Both the position numbers and the translations under genes were made by a program. A stretch of DNA of 64,000 bases from 9FT-COMBO-48-23 sp963754385. Its GTDB lineage: Bacteria > Chloroflexota > Dehalococcoidia > GIF9 > UBA5629. Each line of letters starts with the position of its first letter. Position 1 is the stretch's first letter. Where the stretch lies: contig CAVWGE010000002.1 of the NCBI GenBank assembly GCA_963754385.1, forward strand, positions 310,001 to 374,000. Reading direction: 5' to 3'. The notes under the pieces were generated by a model, which searched no databases, was not told the DNA's origin, and was given only the letters and a program-made list of their open reading frames with translations. Positions 7,891 to 16,103 of this stretch are shown here, in pieces.

Positions 7891-8613
7891 TTACCTGTTA
7901 TATTTCAGCAGCTCTTCTGCCAGGGCTCCGACATGAAGCAGGGTGTCGTTGCCGCCCAGCTTGGTTCGCCAATCGATGTTCGTCTGAGCTAAGGCATAGA
8001 CGTTGTCGCGCTGCCTGATGGTCTTGGTTAGCTCATTTTGCATCTGCACGTGTTCAGGCGAGCGCACCTTGCACGGCCCGGGCTTATCAACCTGGGTGGC
8101 TTCCCTGACGTACTGCTCGGCATCGTAGGCCAGCGTCACCAGGTAATCCCAATAGTCCTGAGCCTGCTTGATGTCATGGCAGGTGGTTAAGCCTCCCTTG
8201 TCTCTGGCGGTGTAGAACACCGTGGCTGCGTTCTGCTCGGTGTACTTGGCGGCGACATCGTTCAGCACACGCTCATGAAAGAGCTTCAGGTCAAGGGGCT
8301 CCGACACTTGAGTTTGTAGAGTTGCTTGAGTTTGTTGGGTTTGTTGAGTTGGCTGGGCTTCGGCTACGGTTTGGGTGCTGGTGACCGTGCCGTTGGTAGC
8401 CAGGGCTGCCTTAGCCTTCTCCTTCTCCTTGTCGATGTTTCCCTGAGTCACGATGTAGAAGATGCCGGCAATGGCTGCGGCTACCGAAGGCACGAAGTCC
8501 ATTATGGTCTTCTGCGCCTCGGGGTCCTGAATGAACAGGGGAATCATCGTCGCCAGCGCGGTGATGATAAAGGCGCTGTACTTCTTCTTGCCGTCCATGA
8601 ATTTTTGTAACAT
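7891..8613 (-). CDS. Two-helix membrane protein with long soluble domain (holin-like N-terminus)
   Basis: 240 residues. A basic start (MLQKFMDGKKK) is followed by two membrane helices (about residues 13-30 and 41-60), then a charged linker (KEKEKAKAALA), a Gln/Thr-rich segment (QPTQQTQQTQATLQT) and a soluble C-terminal domain of ~120 residues with no family I recognise. Two close helices behind a basic N-terminus resemble phage holins, but holins normally lack such a large C-terminal domain. It could instead anchor a structural or lytic function to the membrane. The start has AAAAAGGAGAGTGAA upstream. It lies in the middle of the structural block. Confidence 0.6.
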   Translation of the reverse strand: MLQKFMDGKKKYSAFIITALATMIPLFIQDPEAQKTIMDFVPSVAAAIAGIFYIVTQGNIDKEKEKAKAALATNGTVTSTQTVAEAQPTQQTQQTQATLQTQVSEPLDLKLFHERVLNDVAAKYTEQNAATVFYTARDKGGLTTCHDIKQAQDYWDYLVTLAYDAEQYVREATQVDKPGPCKVRSPEHVQMQNELTKTIRQRDNVYALAQTNIDWRTKLGGNDTLLHVGALAEELLKYNR

Positions 8614-8629
8614 TTCACTCTCCTTTTTC

Positions 8630-8685
8630 CCCCACCGAGATTCTTCCCCTTCGCTCTGCTCAGGGTCAGAATGACAGGGGGATAT
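8630..8685. repeat. R1 repeat
   Basis: GAGATTCTTCCCCTTCGCTC and CAGGGTCAGAATGACAGG, between two minus-strand phage genes. Confidence 0.75.
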
Positions 8686-8700
8686 TTTGTTTTATGTCAA

Positions 8701-9042
8701 CTATTCCACCAGGGCGGCCAGGGTATCAGGTACCGGCTTACTGTTTTCCGTGTAATGCCTCATCAGGTGCCTGGCGGCGTCGAGGATCTGCTGCTCGGTA
8801 GCTTCGACCCTCTTACCGCGGAATCCGCCGCGGCTTAAGGCGGCCACGGCTGCCGCACAATGCTCCCAGTCCGTGGTCTTGTAATGGCCGACCTTGCCCT
8901 TGATGGCTCGGAAGATGGCTTTGGTGTGATGCGGCAGCTTCCACGTCTCCGGGTCTTCTTTGTCGCCCACTATGGCGTAAGCCTGCCAGGGCAAGCCGTC
9001 CTTGGTCTTAGGTAGTCCTTCTTCAATTTTTGATTTTGTCAT
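8701..9042 (-). CDS. Small phage-associated protein (113 aa)
   Basis: 113 residues, soluble and rich in basic and aromatic positions. The segment ETWKLPHHTKAIFRAIKGKV followed by a helix ending in AALSRGGFRG resembles a short domain found in phage head and protease-region proteins (WxLPHH ... Ala-rich helix ... RGG). The exact function of that domain is not known to me. Start ATG 9042 has GAAAGGAGACTTAA upstream, and the preceding bases CGACTGAAAGGAG match leaders before other genes of the block. It sits between the adaptor-like gene and the membrane protein. Confidence 0.55.
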   Translation of the reverse strand: MTKSKIEEGLPKTKDGLPWQAYAIVGDKEDPETWKLPHHTKAIFRAIKGKVGHYKTTDWEHCAAAVAALSRGGFRGKRVEATEQQILDAARHLMRHYTENSKPVPDTLAALVE

Positions 9043-9055
9043 TTAAGTCTCCTTT

Positions 9056-9205
9056 CAGTCGTAAATCCTAAATCCTAATTTCTAAATCCTAAACAAGCTC
9101 AAAATTTAAATTCTCCAAATTCTAAACCCCCGCCCCGTTTTGCATTTTGGATTTAGAGCTTTGGATTTGTTTAGGATTTGGTGCTTAGCGCTTAGAATTT
9201 TCACT
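9056..9205. repeat. R3 palindromic repeat
   Basis: Near copy of the element at 7742-7888, with arms AATCCTAAATCCTAATTTCT and GTTTAGGATTTGGTGCTTAG. Its end overlaps the last codons of the adaptor-like gene at 9201. Confidence 0.8.
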
Positions 9206-9806
9206 CCGTGTCGTCTCCTTGATAAAGTGTGCTTATTTTGAGCTGGCGACCTTTGCCGAAGCGTTTGAGCTGGCGTGTGAACTCTTTAAGCATGGCAGCT
9301 CCCCACGACTGATAATCCCTGTCCGCCTGCTCTCCCCCATGGCCGGCAACATCTACACGGTACTGTGTTTGCGCCAGCACAGCATAGGCGGTGGCTCCCA
9401 GGGCTAAGACGTCCTCAAGGTAGGTAGGGATAGTTGACGTGCTGCCGTCCAGGGTGTGAACCTTGCTCCAAAAGATGTAGCTGTTCTCACCGTCCCCCTC
9501 AGCATCTCCAATCAGGGTGAGCGTGTCCTGATAGACGGAGAAGCGCTGAAAGCTCCTGGGGTGCTCGTCTGCAGGGAACTCGACTCTGTCCACCGATACT
9601 CTATCGGTCAAGCTGGAGATGTCTATTTCACGGCTGCCGTCTACTGTGGCGATGGTTGTCTTCATCTCACTGGGGACATAGCGGGATAGCTCGGCTACGG
9701 CTCTGCCGATGGCTCTGTCAATCTCGTTGTCCTGCCAGCGATAGTTAGAGGCGTCCTCGTCCTTAAGGTCTCGCCTGACCAGGGTTCTCATGGTGCTCAG
9801 GTTCAT
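9201..9806 (-). CDS. Head-tail adaptor-like phage protein
   Basis: 201 residues. The N-terminus (MRTLVRRDLKDEDASNYRW, then DNEIDRAIGRAVAELSRY) has the pattern of phage head-completion/adaptor proteins: a short helix pair that opens with a region matching 'W.D.El...i..A...l'. The middle is beta-rich and the C-terminus is a long basic helix (LKEFTRQLKRFGKGRQL). In a tailed phage it would sit on the portal ring and connect head to tail. The start is preceded by AAGGAGCAAAGCGA. The gene follows the major capsid gene, which is where adaptors usually lie. The stop region overlaps the end of an R3 repeat, so the last residues may be repeat-derived. Confidence 0.6.
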   Translation of the reverse strand: MNLSTMRTLVRRDLKDEDASNYRWQDNEIDRAIGRAVAELSRYVPSEMKTTIATVDGSREIDISSLTDRVSVDRVEFPADEHPRSFQRFSVYQDTLTLIGDAEGDGENSYIFWSKVHTLDGSTSTIPTYLEDVLALGATAYAVLAQTQYRVDVAGHGGEQADRDYQSWGAAMLKEFTRQLKRFGKGRQLKISTLYQGDDTE

Positions 9807-9844
9807 GGTCGCTTTGCTCCTTGATTACATCGATATTAGTTTGT

Positions 9845-10083
9845 CGGAAGATGTAGCCCCAACCCTTGAAATTTCCCCCTGTAGCCCCGACCTTTTAAGG
9901 TCGGGGTCCCGAGGCTAAAGCCTCGGGGCTACATGTCCCCGTACAGTTTTTCGGTGGGGGGTGAATCTGTCCACCCCTGTAACTGGTGCGTCTTCTCCCC
10001 CCACCTATTGGAGGTGATGCCCTGGAGCAGATGCTCCAGGCTATCAGATCCTTCCCCTTCACTCCGTTCAGGGTCAGGATGAC
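9845..10083. repeat. R2 repeat, perfect hairpin and R1 repeat between adaptor and capsid genes
   Basis: R2 at about 9880-9942 (GTAGCCCCGACCTTTTAAGG and CCCGAGGCTAAAGCCTCGGG) and R1 at about 10045-10083. Between them lies the perfect palindrome CCTGGAGCAGATGCTCCAGG (10021-10040), downstream of the capsid stop. It could be an RNA stem that limits or protects transcript ends; there is no T-run. About 280 bp without a gene. Confidence 0.65.
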
Positions 10084-10090
10084 AAAGGCA

Positions 10091-11029
10091 CTAGTCCTGA
10101 ACGCCTATGAGGGCGGCTCGCGTCTGGATGCAGAAGTCCACCAGCGAGACATACCACTTGACCCGGGTTCTGCTGGCGTCCTTGCCCTCCATGGCGCCTA
10201 TAGGCTCTGCCTGTAGGCCGCCGTTGGTAGCACCGCAGACAGCTCCCTCGCCAAACCGCAGGGCGTAGATGGTGGAGTTGGCTCCCCCGGTGATGGCTGT
10301 CTCTACACTACCAGCGAGGACATGGGTGTCCAGAATCCAGTCGCTGACGCCGATGGGTATGCCGTTGTAGAGCTGTATCCACTCGCCGAACTGACCTTTG
10401 GTGGTCTCCATGTAAGCACCGCTGGCTCTGACCAGTGCAGTGACCTTTCGGCGGGACCGGCGGCTCATCAGCAGCAAGTCGGGCTTGCCGCCTCTGACGG
10501 CATCTATCACCTCATCGAGCTTGGCCAGGGTAAGGGTGGCGCCGGTGGCGCCCATGGCGATAACCTGACTGCCGGCTGAGCCGGTGGCTATGAGCTTGAT
10601 TAAGCCGTTGAAGGTGTTGGCGTCGCCGGTGATGCCGATGTAGTTAGCGGTCGAGCCGTAGATGAACTTGCTCTCGAACTCATGCCTGAGCGCTTTGGCG
10701 GTAAGCTCGATAATGGCTGCCTCGATATCCTGGATATTGGAGCGGGTCTGTTTGATGTAGTTGTCCACATCGGCATTCTGCCCCAGTATAGCCAGGGTAG
10801 CGGTGAGCTGGTCGAAGTCCGGGGCTGGGGTAGTCGCCCAGTCGGCGTTGACGGCATGCCACTCGGCGGTGGGGAGCGTCTTCTCCCGGTTATAGGTGAG
10901 ACCGTTACCGATAATCTCGATGAACGGCATCTGTTGAAGGATGGGTGAATCCTTCAAGATGGTCTCGATGATGCCCTGTAACAGGACATCGTTAGAAAGT
11001 TTGGCTGCTTCGGTTAAAGATATTGCCAT
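10091..11029 (-). CDS. Major capsid protein, HK97-fold type
   Basis: 312 residues, the size of a short HK97-like shell protein. N-terminal helix MAISLTEAAKLSNDVLLQGI, then GNGLTYNREKTLP (E-loop-like strand), TAKALRHEFESKFIYGS (spine-helix region), PDLLLMSRRSRRKVTALVRA (P-domain helix), GIPIGVSDWI and the C-terminal strand RTRVKWYVSLVDFCIQTRAA. These features are typical of phage capsid proteins that lack a long delta domain. A separate scaffold gene precedes it in transcription order. ATG 11029 has GAAGGAGATTAAC upstream. No frameshift or truncation is seen, so it looks functional. Confidence 0.8.
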   Translation of the reverse strand: MAISLTEAAKLSNDVLLQGIIETILKDSPILQQMPFIEIIGNGLTYNREKTLPTAEWHAVNADWATTPAPDFDQLTATLAILGQNADVDNYIKQTRSNIQDIEAAIIELTAKALRHEFESKFIYGSTANYIGITGDANTFNGLIKLIATGSAGSQVIAMGATGATLTLAKLDEVIDAVRGGKPDLLLMSRRSRRKVTALVRASGAYMETTKGQFGEWIQLYNGIPIGVSDWILDTHVLAGSVETAITGGANSTIYALRFGEGAVCGATNGGLQAEPIGAMEGKDASRTRVKWYVSLVDFCIQTRAALIGVQD

Positions 11030-11041
11030 GTTAATCTCCTT

Positions 11042-11252
11042 CGGAGAAAATCCTAATCTCTAATTTCTAAATCCTAAACAGTAGCCCTTGCCTCTTGTCA
11101 TCCTGAGCGAAGCGAAGGATCTCCAGGATAGACGTTAGATCCTTCGGTCGCTTCCCTCCCTCAGGATGACAATTTCTGGGGGTTTCGGTCATTTGAATTT
11201 TGGGCCTTGATATTGTCTAGGATTTGGTGCTTGGTGCTTGGGATTTCCCCCA
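11042..11252. repeat. Composite R3 repeat with nested R1 (~205 bp)
   Basis: R3 left arm, then a nested R1 pair (TCATCCTGAGCGAAGCGAAG ... CTTCCCTCCCTCAGGATGAC), then the R3 right arm. It is almost identical to 13264-13476, including the inner bases CAGTAGCCCTTGCCTC, so one is a copy of the other. Together they bracket the scaffold and portal genes. Confidence 0.85.
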
Positions 11253-11255
11253 TTT

Positions 11256-11792
11256 TTACTCCTTTCGTTTTCGGGCTTGCTCCAGCCCGAGATTAATTTT
11301 CTCTTTGGTGCTTAAGCCCTCGGTGTTGATGGGACTGCGGGCCGGGGCGCCTGCGGGGACCACGTTAAGCTGCGACAGGGCTGACGCCTGTGCCTCGAGG
11401 CCTTCCTTGACCTTGCTCACCAGGACACCGGCTTTCTCCACGGAGGCTTTGACGGCATCGATGGTGTCTCCCACGATGATGTCAGGGGTGAATAGTGGGT
11501 TGGTCTGCAAAACCAGCTTCCTGTAGTCCTCTACGGCATAGGCATAAGCTGCCTTGGCTCCCTCAAAGTTTGTGGAGGCTTCGGCAAGCTGGGCTTTCAG
11601 GGGTTCGAGTTCTGCTGTCTTCGTAGCCAAGTCTGCCTCTAGGGTGGCTACCCTTTCAGTTAGCCCCTTAGTAGCCTCTGCCACCAGGATTTGTGCTCGC
11701 TGCTTTTCGGCTTCGAGCTCGGTCTTTAGGGCTTCGTAATCCTCGGCTGTCGGGGTATTGTTGTCGACTTTGGGTTCGTTCTGTTCTGCCAA
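11256..11792 (-). CDS. Phage scaffold-like coiled-coil protein
   Basis: 178 residues, strongly acidic and helical. A disordered start (NEPKVDNNTPTAEDYEALK) leads into a long heptad-rich segment (about residues 17-80), and a short basic tail ends in LGLEQARKRKE. This layout, and the place between portal and capsid, fit a capsid-assembly scaffold protein that lines the prohead and is released on maturation. The start is TTG at 11792, behind AAAGGAGAGTACA. There is no protease gene next to it, so scaffold removal would be by exit and not by cleavage, if the particle still assembles. Confidence 0.7.
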   Translation of the reverse strand: MAEQNEPKVDNNTPTAEDYEALKTELEAEKQRAQILVAEATKGLTERVATLEADLATKTAELEPLKAQLAEASTNFEGAKAAYAYAVEDYRKLVLQTNPLFTPDIIVGDTIDAVKASVEKAGVLVSKVKEGLEAQASALSQLNVVPAGAPARSPINTEGLSTKEKINLGLEQARKRKE

Positions 11793-11809
11793 TGTACTCT
11801 CCTTTGGCT

Positions 11810-13255
11810 TTATTCAGTTAAAGGCTCGGCCTCCATTTCGGCGGCTGTAGCTCTCTCTCGCGCGCCGCCGCGGGTGGACTGTGCCTTATACTGCTGATTC
11901 ATGGCCAGGATTTTGCCTCTTTCCTCCAGCCACCTGGCCAGCTCGGCTTCGGGGTCTCTGATGCCCAGCTCATCCATGGCCGTCCTCCGGGAGTGGACGC
12001 CTGACTGGACTAATAGCTGCTCGTTCTGGGCTAGCCTGGCTCTGTCCTGGGGAAGTACTGCCCCCCAGATGATGCGGGTGTTCACATTGGTTAGGTCTTG
12101 CTTGGCGAACTGCTTATGCAAGGCTAGAATCATCTGACAGCGCCTGATATAGGCTGCGGTCCTGATGGTCCTCTTGCGCCTGACTTTCTGTAGTAATGAC
12201 TGCAGCTCCACTTCTAAAGCCACGCCTGACAGCTCTCTTTGGATGCCGCCGAAGGCTGCCCTGGGGGCTTCCGAGATGTCGTGCAGGCAGCGGTAAATCA
12301 TGTCGATGTAGTCGACGTGCAGCCTGATGCCGCCGCCGGCCAGCAGGTCTAGCAGATAGGCTTTGGATTCCTCGGGTATCGTCCACACCTGGCCCGGGGC
12401 GACCTTGATTTCCTCGGCGGATTCGACCCCCTCCAGTACGGCAATGGGATTTCCTGAGACTTCCAGGATGCGGGATAGCTGGGATAGGGCGCGGTTAAGC
12501 TCCCGCTGCGCCTGCCTCAGCGGGGGTATATCCGAAGTGCCCCAAAAATGCTTCGGCTGCCTTAAGTTGGGGAAGATAACGAAGGGTATAAAGCCGTAGG
12601 GGTTGGGCTTGTCCTCGAGGACCTCATTGTCCATAAAGAGGGTGAACTGCTTGGCTGTCCACACCTCGGTGATGGTGACTGCTTTTTTGTCCGTCTTACG
12701 CTGGCCTGTCCTCAACCCTGAACCAAGTGAAGGGGAAGGATAAAGCAGCTCTAACTCGTCTTTTGTCAGCGTGTAGCGGCTGGCCACCTGCCACACCTTC
12801 GACAGGTCGTCTCCCAGCCACCAGGCGTAGAGGCCGTTGACGTCGGGGCTGGTGACCCGGATGCGCTTCTCTACAGCGTCCCAGGTGACCTTAAAGCAGC
12901 CGTCTCCCAGTATGGCGGTATCAACCTCGGTCTCGTAGTCCAGCTCCTGAAGGTTGTTCCGGGCATAGACCTCGTAGATAACCTGCTCGGCTGCCCGTGC
13001 TGTGTCTTTTTGATTTTTGATATTTGTCCCGATATTATCGGGATGATTTTCTATAGGCTCGCAGGCGAAGTTTAAGCCTTCCGCGAGGTAGGAGGTTACC
13101 TTGTCTATGGCGATTTTGGCGTAGTTAAAGACAAGCTGGCGATGCTTGCTCTTGTCCGTCCACTGCTCGCCGTTGTAGAAGTCCAGGTTAGCCTTATAGT
13201 CGGCAAGGCGTGAGCGGTCGAGCGTAGATAATAATTGCGGGCTAAAATTTGTCAT
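11810..13255 (-). CDS. Phage portal protein (SPP1 gp6-like)
   Basis: 481 residues, normal for the family. The N-terminus (LADYKANLDFYNGEQW) and the motif KIAIDKVTSYLAEGLNF are typical of the portal ring subunits that form the DNA entry channel at one capsid vertex. Then come a beta-rich wing (CFKVTWDAVEKRIRVTSPDV), a crown/stem region around LRQAQRELNRALSQLSRIL, and a helical C-terminus with acidic and basic patches. ATG 13255 follows ACCTGGAGTTATC. It is upstream of scaffold and capsid in the same direction, the standard head-gene order. The open frame is intact. Confidence 0.85.
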   Translation of the reverse strand: MTNFSPQLLSTLDRSRLADYKANLDFYNGEQWTDKSKHRQLVFNYAKIAIDKVTSYLAEGLNFACEPIENHPDNIGTNIKNQKDTARAAEQVIYEVYARNNLQELDYETEVDTAILGDGCFKVTWDAVEKRIRVTSPDVNGLYAWWLGDDLSKVWQVASRYTLTKDELELLYPSPSLGSGLRTGQRKTDKKAVTITEVWTAKQFTLFMDNEVLEDKPNPYGFIPFVIFPNLRQPKHFWGTSDIPPLRQAQRELNRALSQLSRILEVSGNPIAVLEGVESAEEIKVAPGQVWTIPEESKAYLLDLLAGGGIRLHVDYIDMIYRCLHDISEAPRAAFGGIQRELSGVALEVELQSLLQKVRRKRTIRTAAYIRRCQMILALHKQFAKQDLTNVNTRIIWGAVLPQDRARLAQNEQLLVQSGVHSRRTAMDELGIRDPEAELARWLEERGKILAMNQQYKAQSTRGGARERATAAEMEAEPLTE

Positions 13256-13263
13256 GATAACTC

Positions 13264-13476
13264 CAGGTGTTAAACTCTAAATCCTAATTTCTAAACCCTA
13301 AACAGTAGCCCTTGCCTCCTGTCATCCTGAGCGAAGCGAAGGATCTCCAGGTTAGACGCCAGATCCTTCGGTCGCTTCCCTCCCTCAGGATGACAGTTTT
13401 TGGAGGTTCGGTCATTGGTGTTTTGAAATTTGATATTGTTTAGAATTTCGTATTTAGTGCTTAGAATTTCTTGCAT
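13264..13476. repeat. Composite R3 repeat with nested R1 (second copy)
   Basis: Near duplicate of 11042-11252, lying between the portal start and the end of the HTH gene; its right arm reaches into the last codons of that gene (TTTAGTGCTTAGAATTTC). Confidence 0.85.
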
Positions 13477-13768
13477 CGGTATATGTTCGCCTTAAATGCT
13501 TAGACAACCTTTTGTTGCTCCGCAAGGCTCGCTGCACTGTCCGCTGGCTGACGCCGAAAAGCCCGGCTATTTCCTTTACGCTTTTGCCGCCCTGTCTGAG
13601 CTCCACCATCCGCTTATTCCGCACCGCCAGCCTCAGCCTCTGCCGGCCTCTCGGCTCCTCCTCCAAACATCTCGGCAGCGGACAATTCAGACAGGACCCA
13701 AAGACCTCACAGCCCTCATCCCGCCAGTCGATTTCCTCAGGCAATAAGGCGAGTTCACTGTCAACCAT
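13454..13768 (-). CDS. Cys-rich helix-turn-helix protein at the head of the phage block
   Basis: 104 residues. The N-terminal part carries a compact cysteine cluster (CEVFGSCLNCPLPRC: C-x5-C-x2-C-x4-C), a likely zinc site. The C-terminal half has a resolvase/transposase-type helix-turn-helix (KSVKEIAGLFGVSQRTVQRA) in a basic context. It is the first gene of the minus-strand structural operon and starts only 9 nt after a -10 element, so its mRNA is probably leaderless. It may regulate the phage genes or act as a small DNA-recognition subunit; I cannot tell which. The last residues are encoded in an R3 repeat, so the C-terminus may be altered. Confidence 0.65.
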   Translation of the reverse strand: MVDSELALLPEEIDWRDEGCEVFGSCLNCPLPRCLEEEPRGRQRLRLAVRNKRMVELRQGGKSVKEIAGLFGVSQRTVQRALRSNKRLSKHLRRTYTDARNSKH

Positions 13769-13777
13769 GACAGGGCA

Positions 13778-13806
13778 ATGCTAGCACTAATGTTCTATAT
13801 ATTCAA
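13778..13806 (-). promoter_or_regulatory. Promoter with 16-bp near-palindrome, phage head operon
   Basis: Read on the minus strand: TTGAAT (-35), 17-bp spacer, TAGCAT (-10), then ATG after 9 nt. The spacer carries most of the sequence TAGAACATTAGTGCTA (plus-strand 13782-13797), symmetric as TAGnACnnnnGTnCTA and one base off the GAACnnnnGTTC core of Gram-positive-type LexA boxes. The identical 16-mer in the identical promoter position precedes the terminase operon at 41633-41661. Confidence 0.65.
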
Positions 13807-13825
13807 GGCGATTTTGTCGCATTTT

Positions 13826-13862
13826 CACCCTCACCCTAACCCTCTCCCATCAAGGGAGAGGG
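13826..13862. repeat. Palindromic repeat CCCTCTCCC...GGGAGAGGG
   Basis: CACCCTCACCCTAACCCTCT then CCCATCAAGGGAGAGGGGA: an inverted repeat of a type common in intergenic DNA; only one copy is noticed in this window. Confidence 0.6.
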
Positions 13863-13885
13863 GATAGGAACTGGCAACTTGAAAC

Positions 13886-13914
13886 TTGACAAGGCTCAGG
13901 CGGAGGGGTATAAA
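13886..13914 (+). promoter_or_regulatory. Consensus promoter giving a leaderless transcript
   Basis: TTGACA (13886-13891), 17-bp spacer, TATAAA (13909-13914). The ATG at 13924 follows after only 9 nt, so transcription would start within two or three bases of the start codon. Confidence 0.75.
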
Positions 13915-13923
13915 ATCTTAAGC

Positions 13924-15249
13924 ATGAGGTCTTTAAGTTATTTCCTGCTGATTGTGGCGCTGGCGATGGTGCTGGTGCCGGCCACAGTCAAAGCCGATGG
14001 CTGAACGGAGAGCAGTTGTTCCTCCACAGTTAGTGGAGAAAGCGGCGACACAGGTAAGGTCGGCTCTACGGCATCTGTCACTATAAACGGCAAATCACGC
14101 CCTGTGGATGGGCCGTACCAGATTCTGTGGAGCAACAAACCTATAACCATCACCGAGGATACTAAAGAAGGTGTCGACTATTTCGTGCTGACCAAGGGCA
14201 ACGTGCCCACAGGTGACACGGAGGTAACGGTCAGCTTCACCATCCCCGAGGCAGCCTATGGGACGAACTATGTCCAGTTCCTGCGCAACTTTCGTCCCGA
14301 ATCACCTTACGGCTTCAGCTTCTCGGTGGTGCCCGATATAAAGGTAAGCCCGGCGTCAGTCTCACCCGGTGCCGAAGTCACCGTCACTGGCACCGGCTTC
14401 CCGGAAAAGAAAGACGTTGAGATGAGCTTCGACGGTACAGATACCAAGCTTGCCATCACCACCAATGAGTTGGGCAGCTTCAGCACCGAGTTCGCCATTC
14501 CCTATACCATCGCCGGCAATCACGAGTTCAAGGCTACCGTGAAAAATATGTCCCTCGGAGATATCGTCGCCAGCCTTAATCTCGGCCCGACGATAAGCCT
14601 TCAACCCGAGCATCCCGACATCGGCGCCGAGGTCACGCTGACCGGCTGCGGCTTTGCCGCCAAAAGCCAGGTCTCCATCAAGTACGATGAGGCTTCTGTA
14701 GCTGACTCGCCAACCACCGACGATAGCGGCAACTTCAGCCATAATTTCACTGTGCCGGAAAGCTCCGAGGCCAACCACGTGATTACCGCCACCGACAAGG
14801 CAGGCAATGTAGCCACCTACGGTCTGCCACTGGAAAGCACGCCACCGCCGGTGCCAAACACCATCTCACCAGCCCAAGAGAGGTTCGGCACCTTCGGCGC
14901 CCAGCTTGTCACCTTCGCCTGGACCGATGTCTCCGACCCCAGCGGCGTCACCTATATCCTGGAAATAAATAAAGATAACCTGAACTTCTTCCCACTGGAG
15001 CCGGGCATGAGAAAGACAGGCCTGACCTCGCCGGGTTGCACCATCAAGCTGGAGCCGGGCACCTATTACTGGCGGGTCAAAGCCGTTGACGGTGCCGGCA
15101 ATGAAAGCGACTTTGCAACCTCCCCCTATCCCTTCCAGGTCGGCTTTTTCTCCACCTGGTATCTGGTCATAGGCGGCTTGATTTTCGCCGCCATCTTCAT
15201 ACTCGTCGTCCGCGCCTTCTTCCGCCGCGTCCGCGAATACTACAAGTAA
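13924..15249 (+). pseudogene. Ig-like surface protein interrupted by an in-frame TGA after its signal peptide
   Basis: The frame opens at ATG 13924 with a classic signal peptide (MRSLSYFLLIVALAMVLVPA) ending about VKADG, and meets TGA at 14002. The same frame then stays open for ~415 codons to 15249. The protein after the TGA has three Ig/IPT-like domains (each with 'GxxVTVTGTGF..'-type strands), a fibronectin-like domain (ESTPPPVPNTISP...) and a C-terminal membrane helix with a basic tail (VVRAFFRRVREYYK). The protein at 30348-32138 is a full-length paralogue. A TGG to TGA change is the simplest cause. Translation from GTG 14104 would lack the export signal. TGA is used as a true stop elsewhere here (pyrG). 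Confidence 0.7.
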
Positions 15250-15261
15250 ATCCGCCTCACC

Positions 15262-15698
15262 CCCAGTCACCCAAAATTCTAAATCCTAAACAACATCAAA
15301 ATCCAAATTCCCAAAATACCCGATGTTTTGGTCATTGGAACTTGGTGCTTGGAATTTGTTTAGAATTTAGTATTTAGTGCTTAGGATTTAGCATCAGCCT
15401 CGTGACCCCGACCTTAAAAGGTCGGGGCTACAGGGGAAAAATTTAAGGTCGCACCTACATGTTGGGGAGAGTTGAGCCTTGCTCTTATCCACCAAAAGTA
15501 TGATTTTAGCTCATACTTTCGGCTATATAAAACCAACCACACCCTCGACTACCCCAAAATCCTAAATCCGAATTTCTAAACCCTAAACAATATCAAAATC
15601 CAAATGCTCAAAATTCAAAACGCCCGGTGTTTTGGTCATTGGGATTTTGCCGCTTTGAATTTGTTTAGAATTTAGGGTTTAGTGCTTAGGATTTGATA
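15262..15698. repeat. R3, R2 and R3 repeats
   Basis: R3 at about 15275-15390, R2 at about 15394-15460, a short hairpin (AAAGTATGA...TCATACTTT, about 15493-15519), and another R3 at about 15545-15695. No gene is seen in these ~430 bp. Confidence 0.75.
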
Positions 15699-15791
15699 GC
15701 ACGGGGTATTGACAGACGTGGTACAATAGTACCATGGCAAGGAGAAATCCTTGCCTATTGAGACATCTATGAGACAAAGGAGGTGATGCGG

Positions 15792-15860
15792 ATGACAGGA
15801 AGCCAAAACCGGCAAGACCGGCCGAGGCAACCACAAAACCGTCCTGGCTCCGGGACATAA
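15792..15860 (+). CDS. Possible leader peptide (22 aa)
   Basis: ATG at 15792 sits behind AAAGGAGGTGATGCGG, a near-perfect anti-16S match. The peptide is MTGSQNRQDRPRQPQNRPGS then GT: rich in Arg, Gln, Pro and Asn, with no hydrophobic stretch. Function unknown; it could be a translated leader that sets the fate of the downstream mRNA. Confidence 0.4.
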   Translation: MTGSQNRQDRPRQPQNRPGSGT

Positions 15861-15986
15861 AACCTCAAACCCAGAGAAATGTTTCTGGGCTATGTGTGGA
15901 GCAGCCTGAAGGGGCAGGCTTAACAAATACCCGCTTTAAAAAGTGAATACTTTCCCCATAAAGGGTTTCTAAAACCGGAGGCGATA

Positions 15987-16103
15987 ATGTCGAATTTCGC
16001 CGAAGGTCTCCGAGGAGATTCGAGATTGTTGTTAACTTGTCATCCTGAGGGAGCGAAGCGACCGAAGGATCTAGATTCTTCGCCTTGTAAAGGCTCAGAA
16101 TGA
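15987..16103 (+). CDS. Possible second leader ORF (38 codons), half repeat-derived
   Basis: ATG 15987 follows CCGGAGGCGATA. The first ~16 codons (MSNFAEGLRGDSRLLL) are unique; the rest is translated R1 repeat. The repeat may have truncated an earlier, longer leader element or short gene. Confidence 0.3.
   Translation: MSNFAEGLRGDSRLLLTCHPEGAKRPKDLDSSPCKGSE

Noticed and set aside
3525..12599. Plus-strand ORFs of 60-110 residues across the phage block
   Set aside because: They are antisense shadows of GC-rich minus-strand genes without Shine-Dalgarno sites; only the 31-codon ORF at 7510 has promoter and ribosome signals.
14002..14004. The in-frame TGA as selenocysteine or as a reassigned codon
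   Set aside because: No selenocysteine element or redox motif surrounds it, and TGA ends other clear genes here (pyrG, the CetZ-like gene at 45143), so the standard code applies.
15709..15714. TTGACA at 15709 as the -35 of the surface-protein promoter
   Set aside because: No acceptable -10 lies 16-18 bp downstream; the extended -10 at 15719 fits better with the hairpin at the predicted start site.
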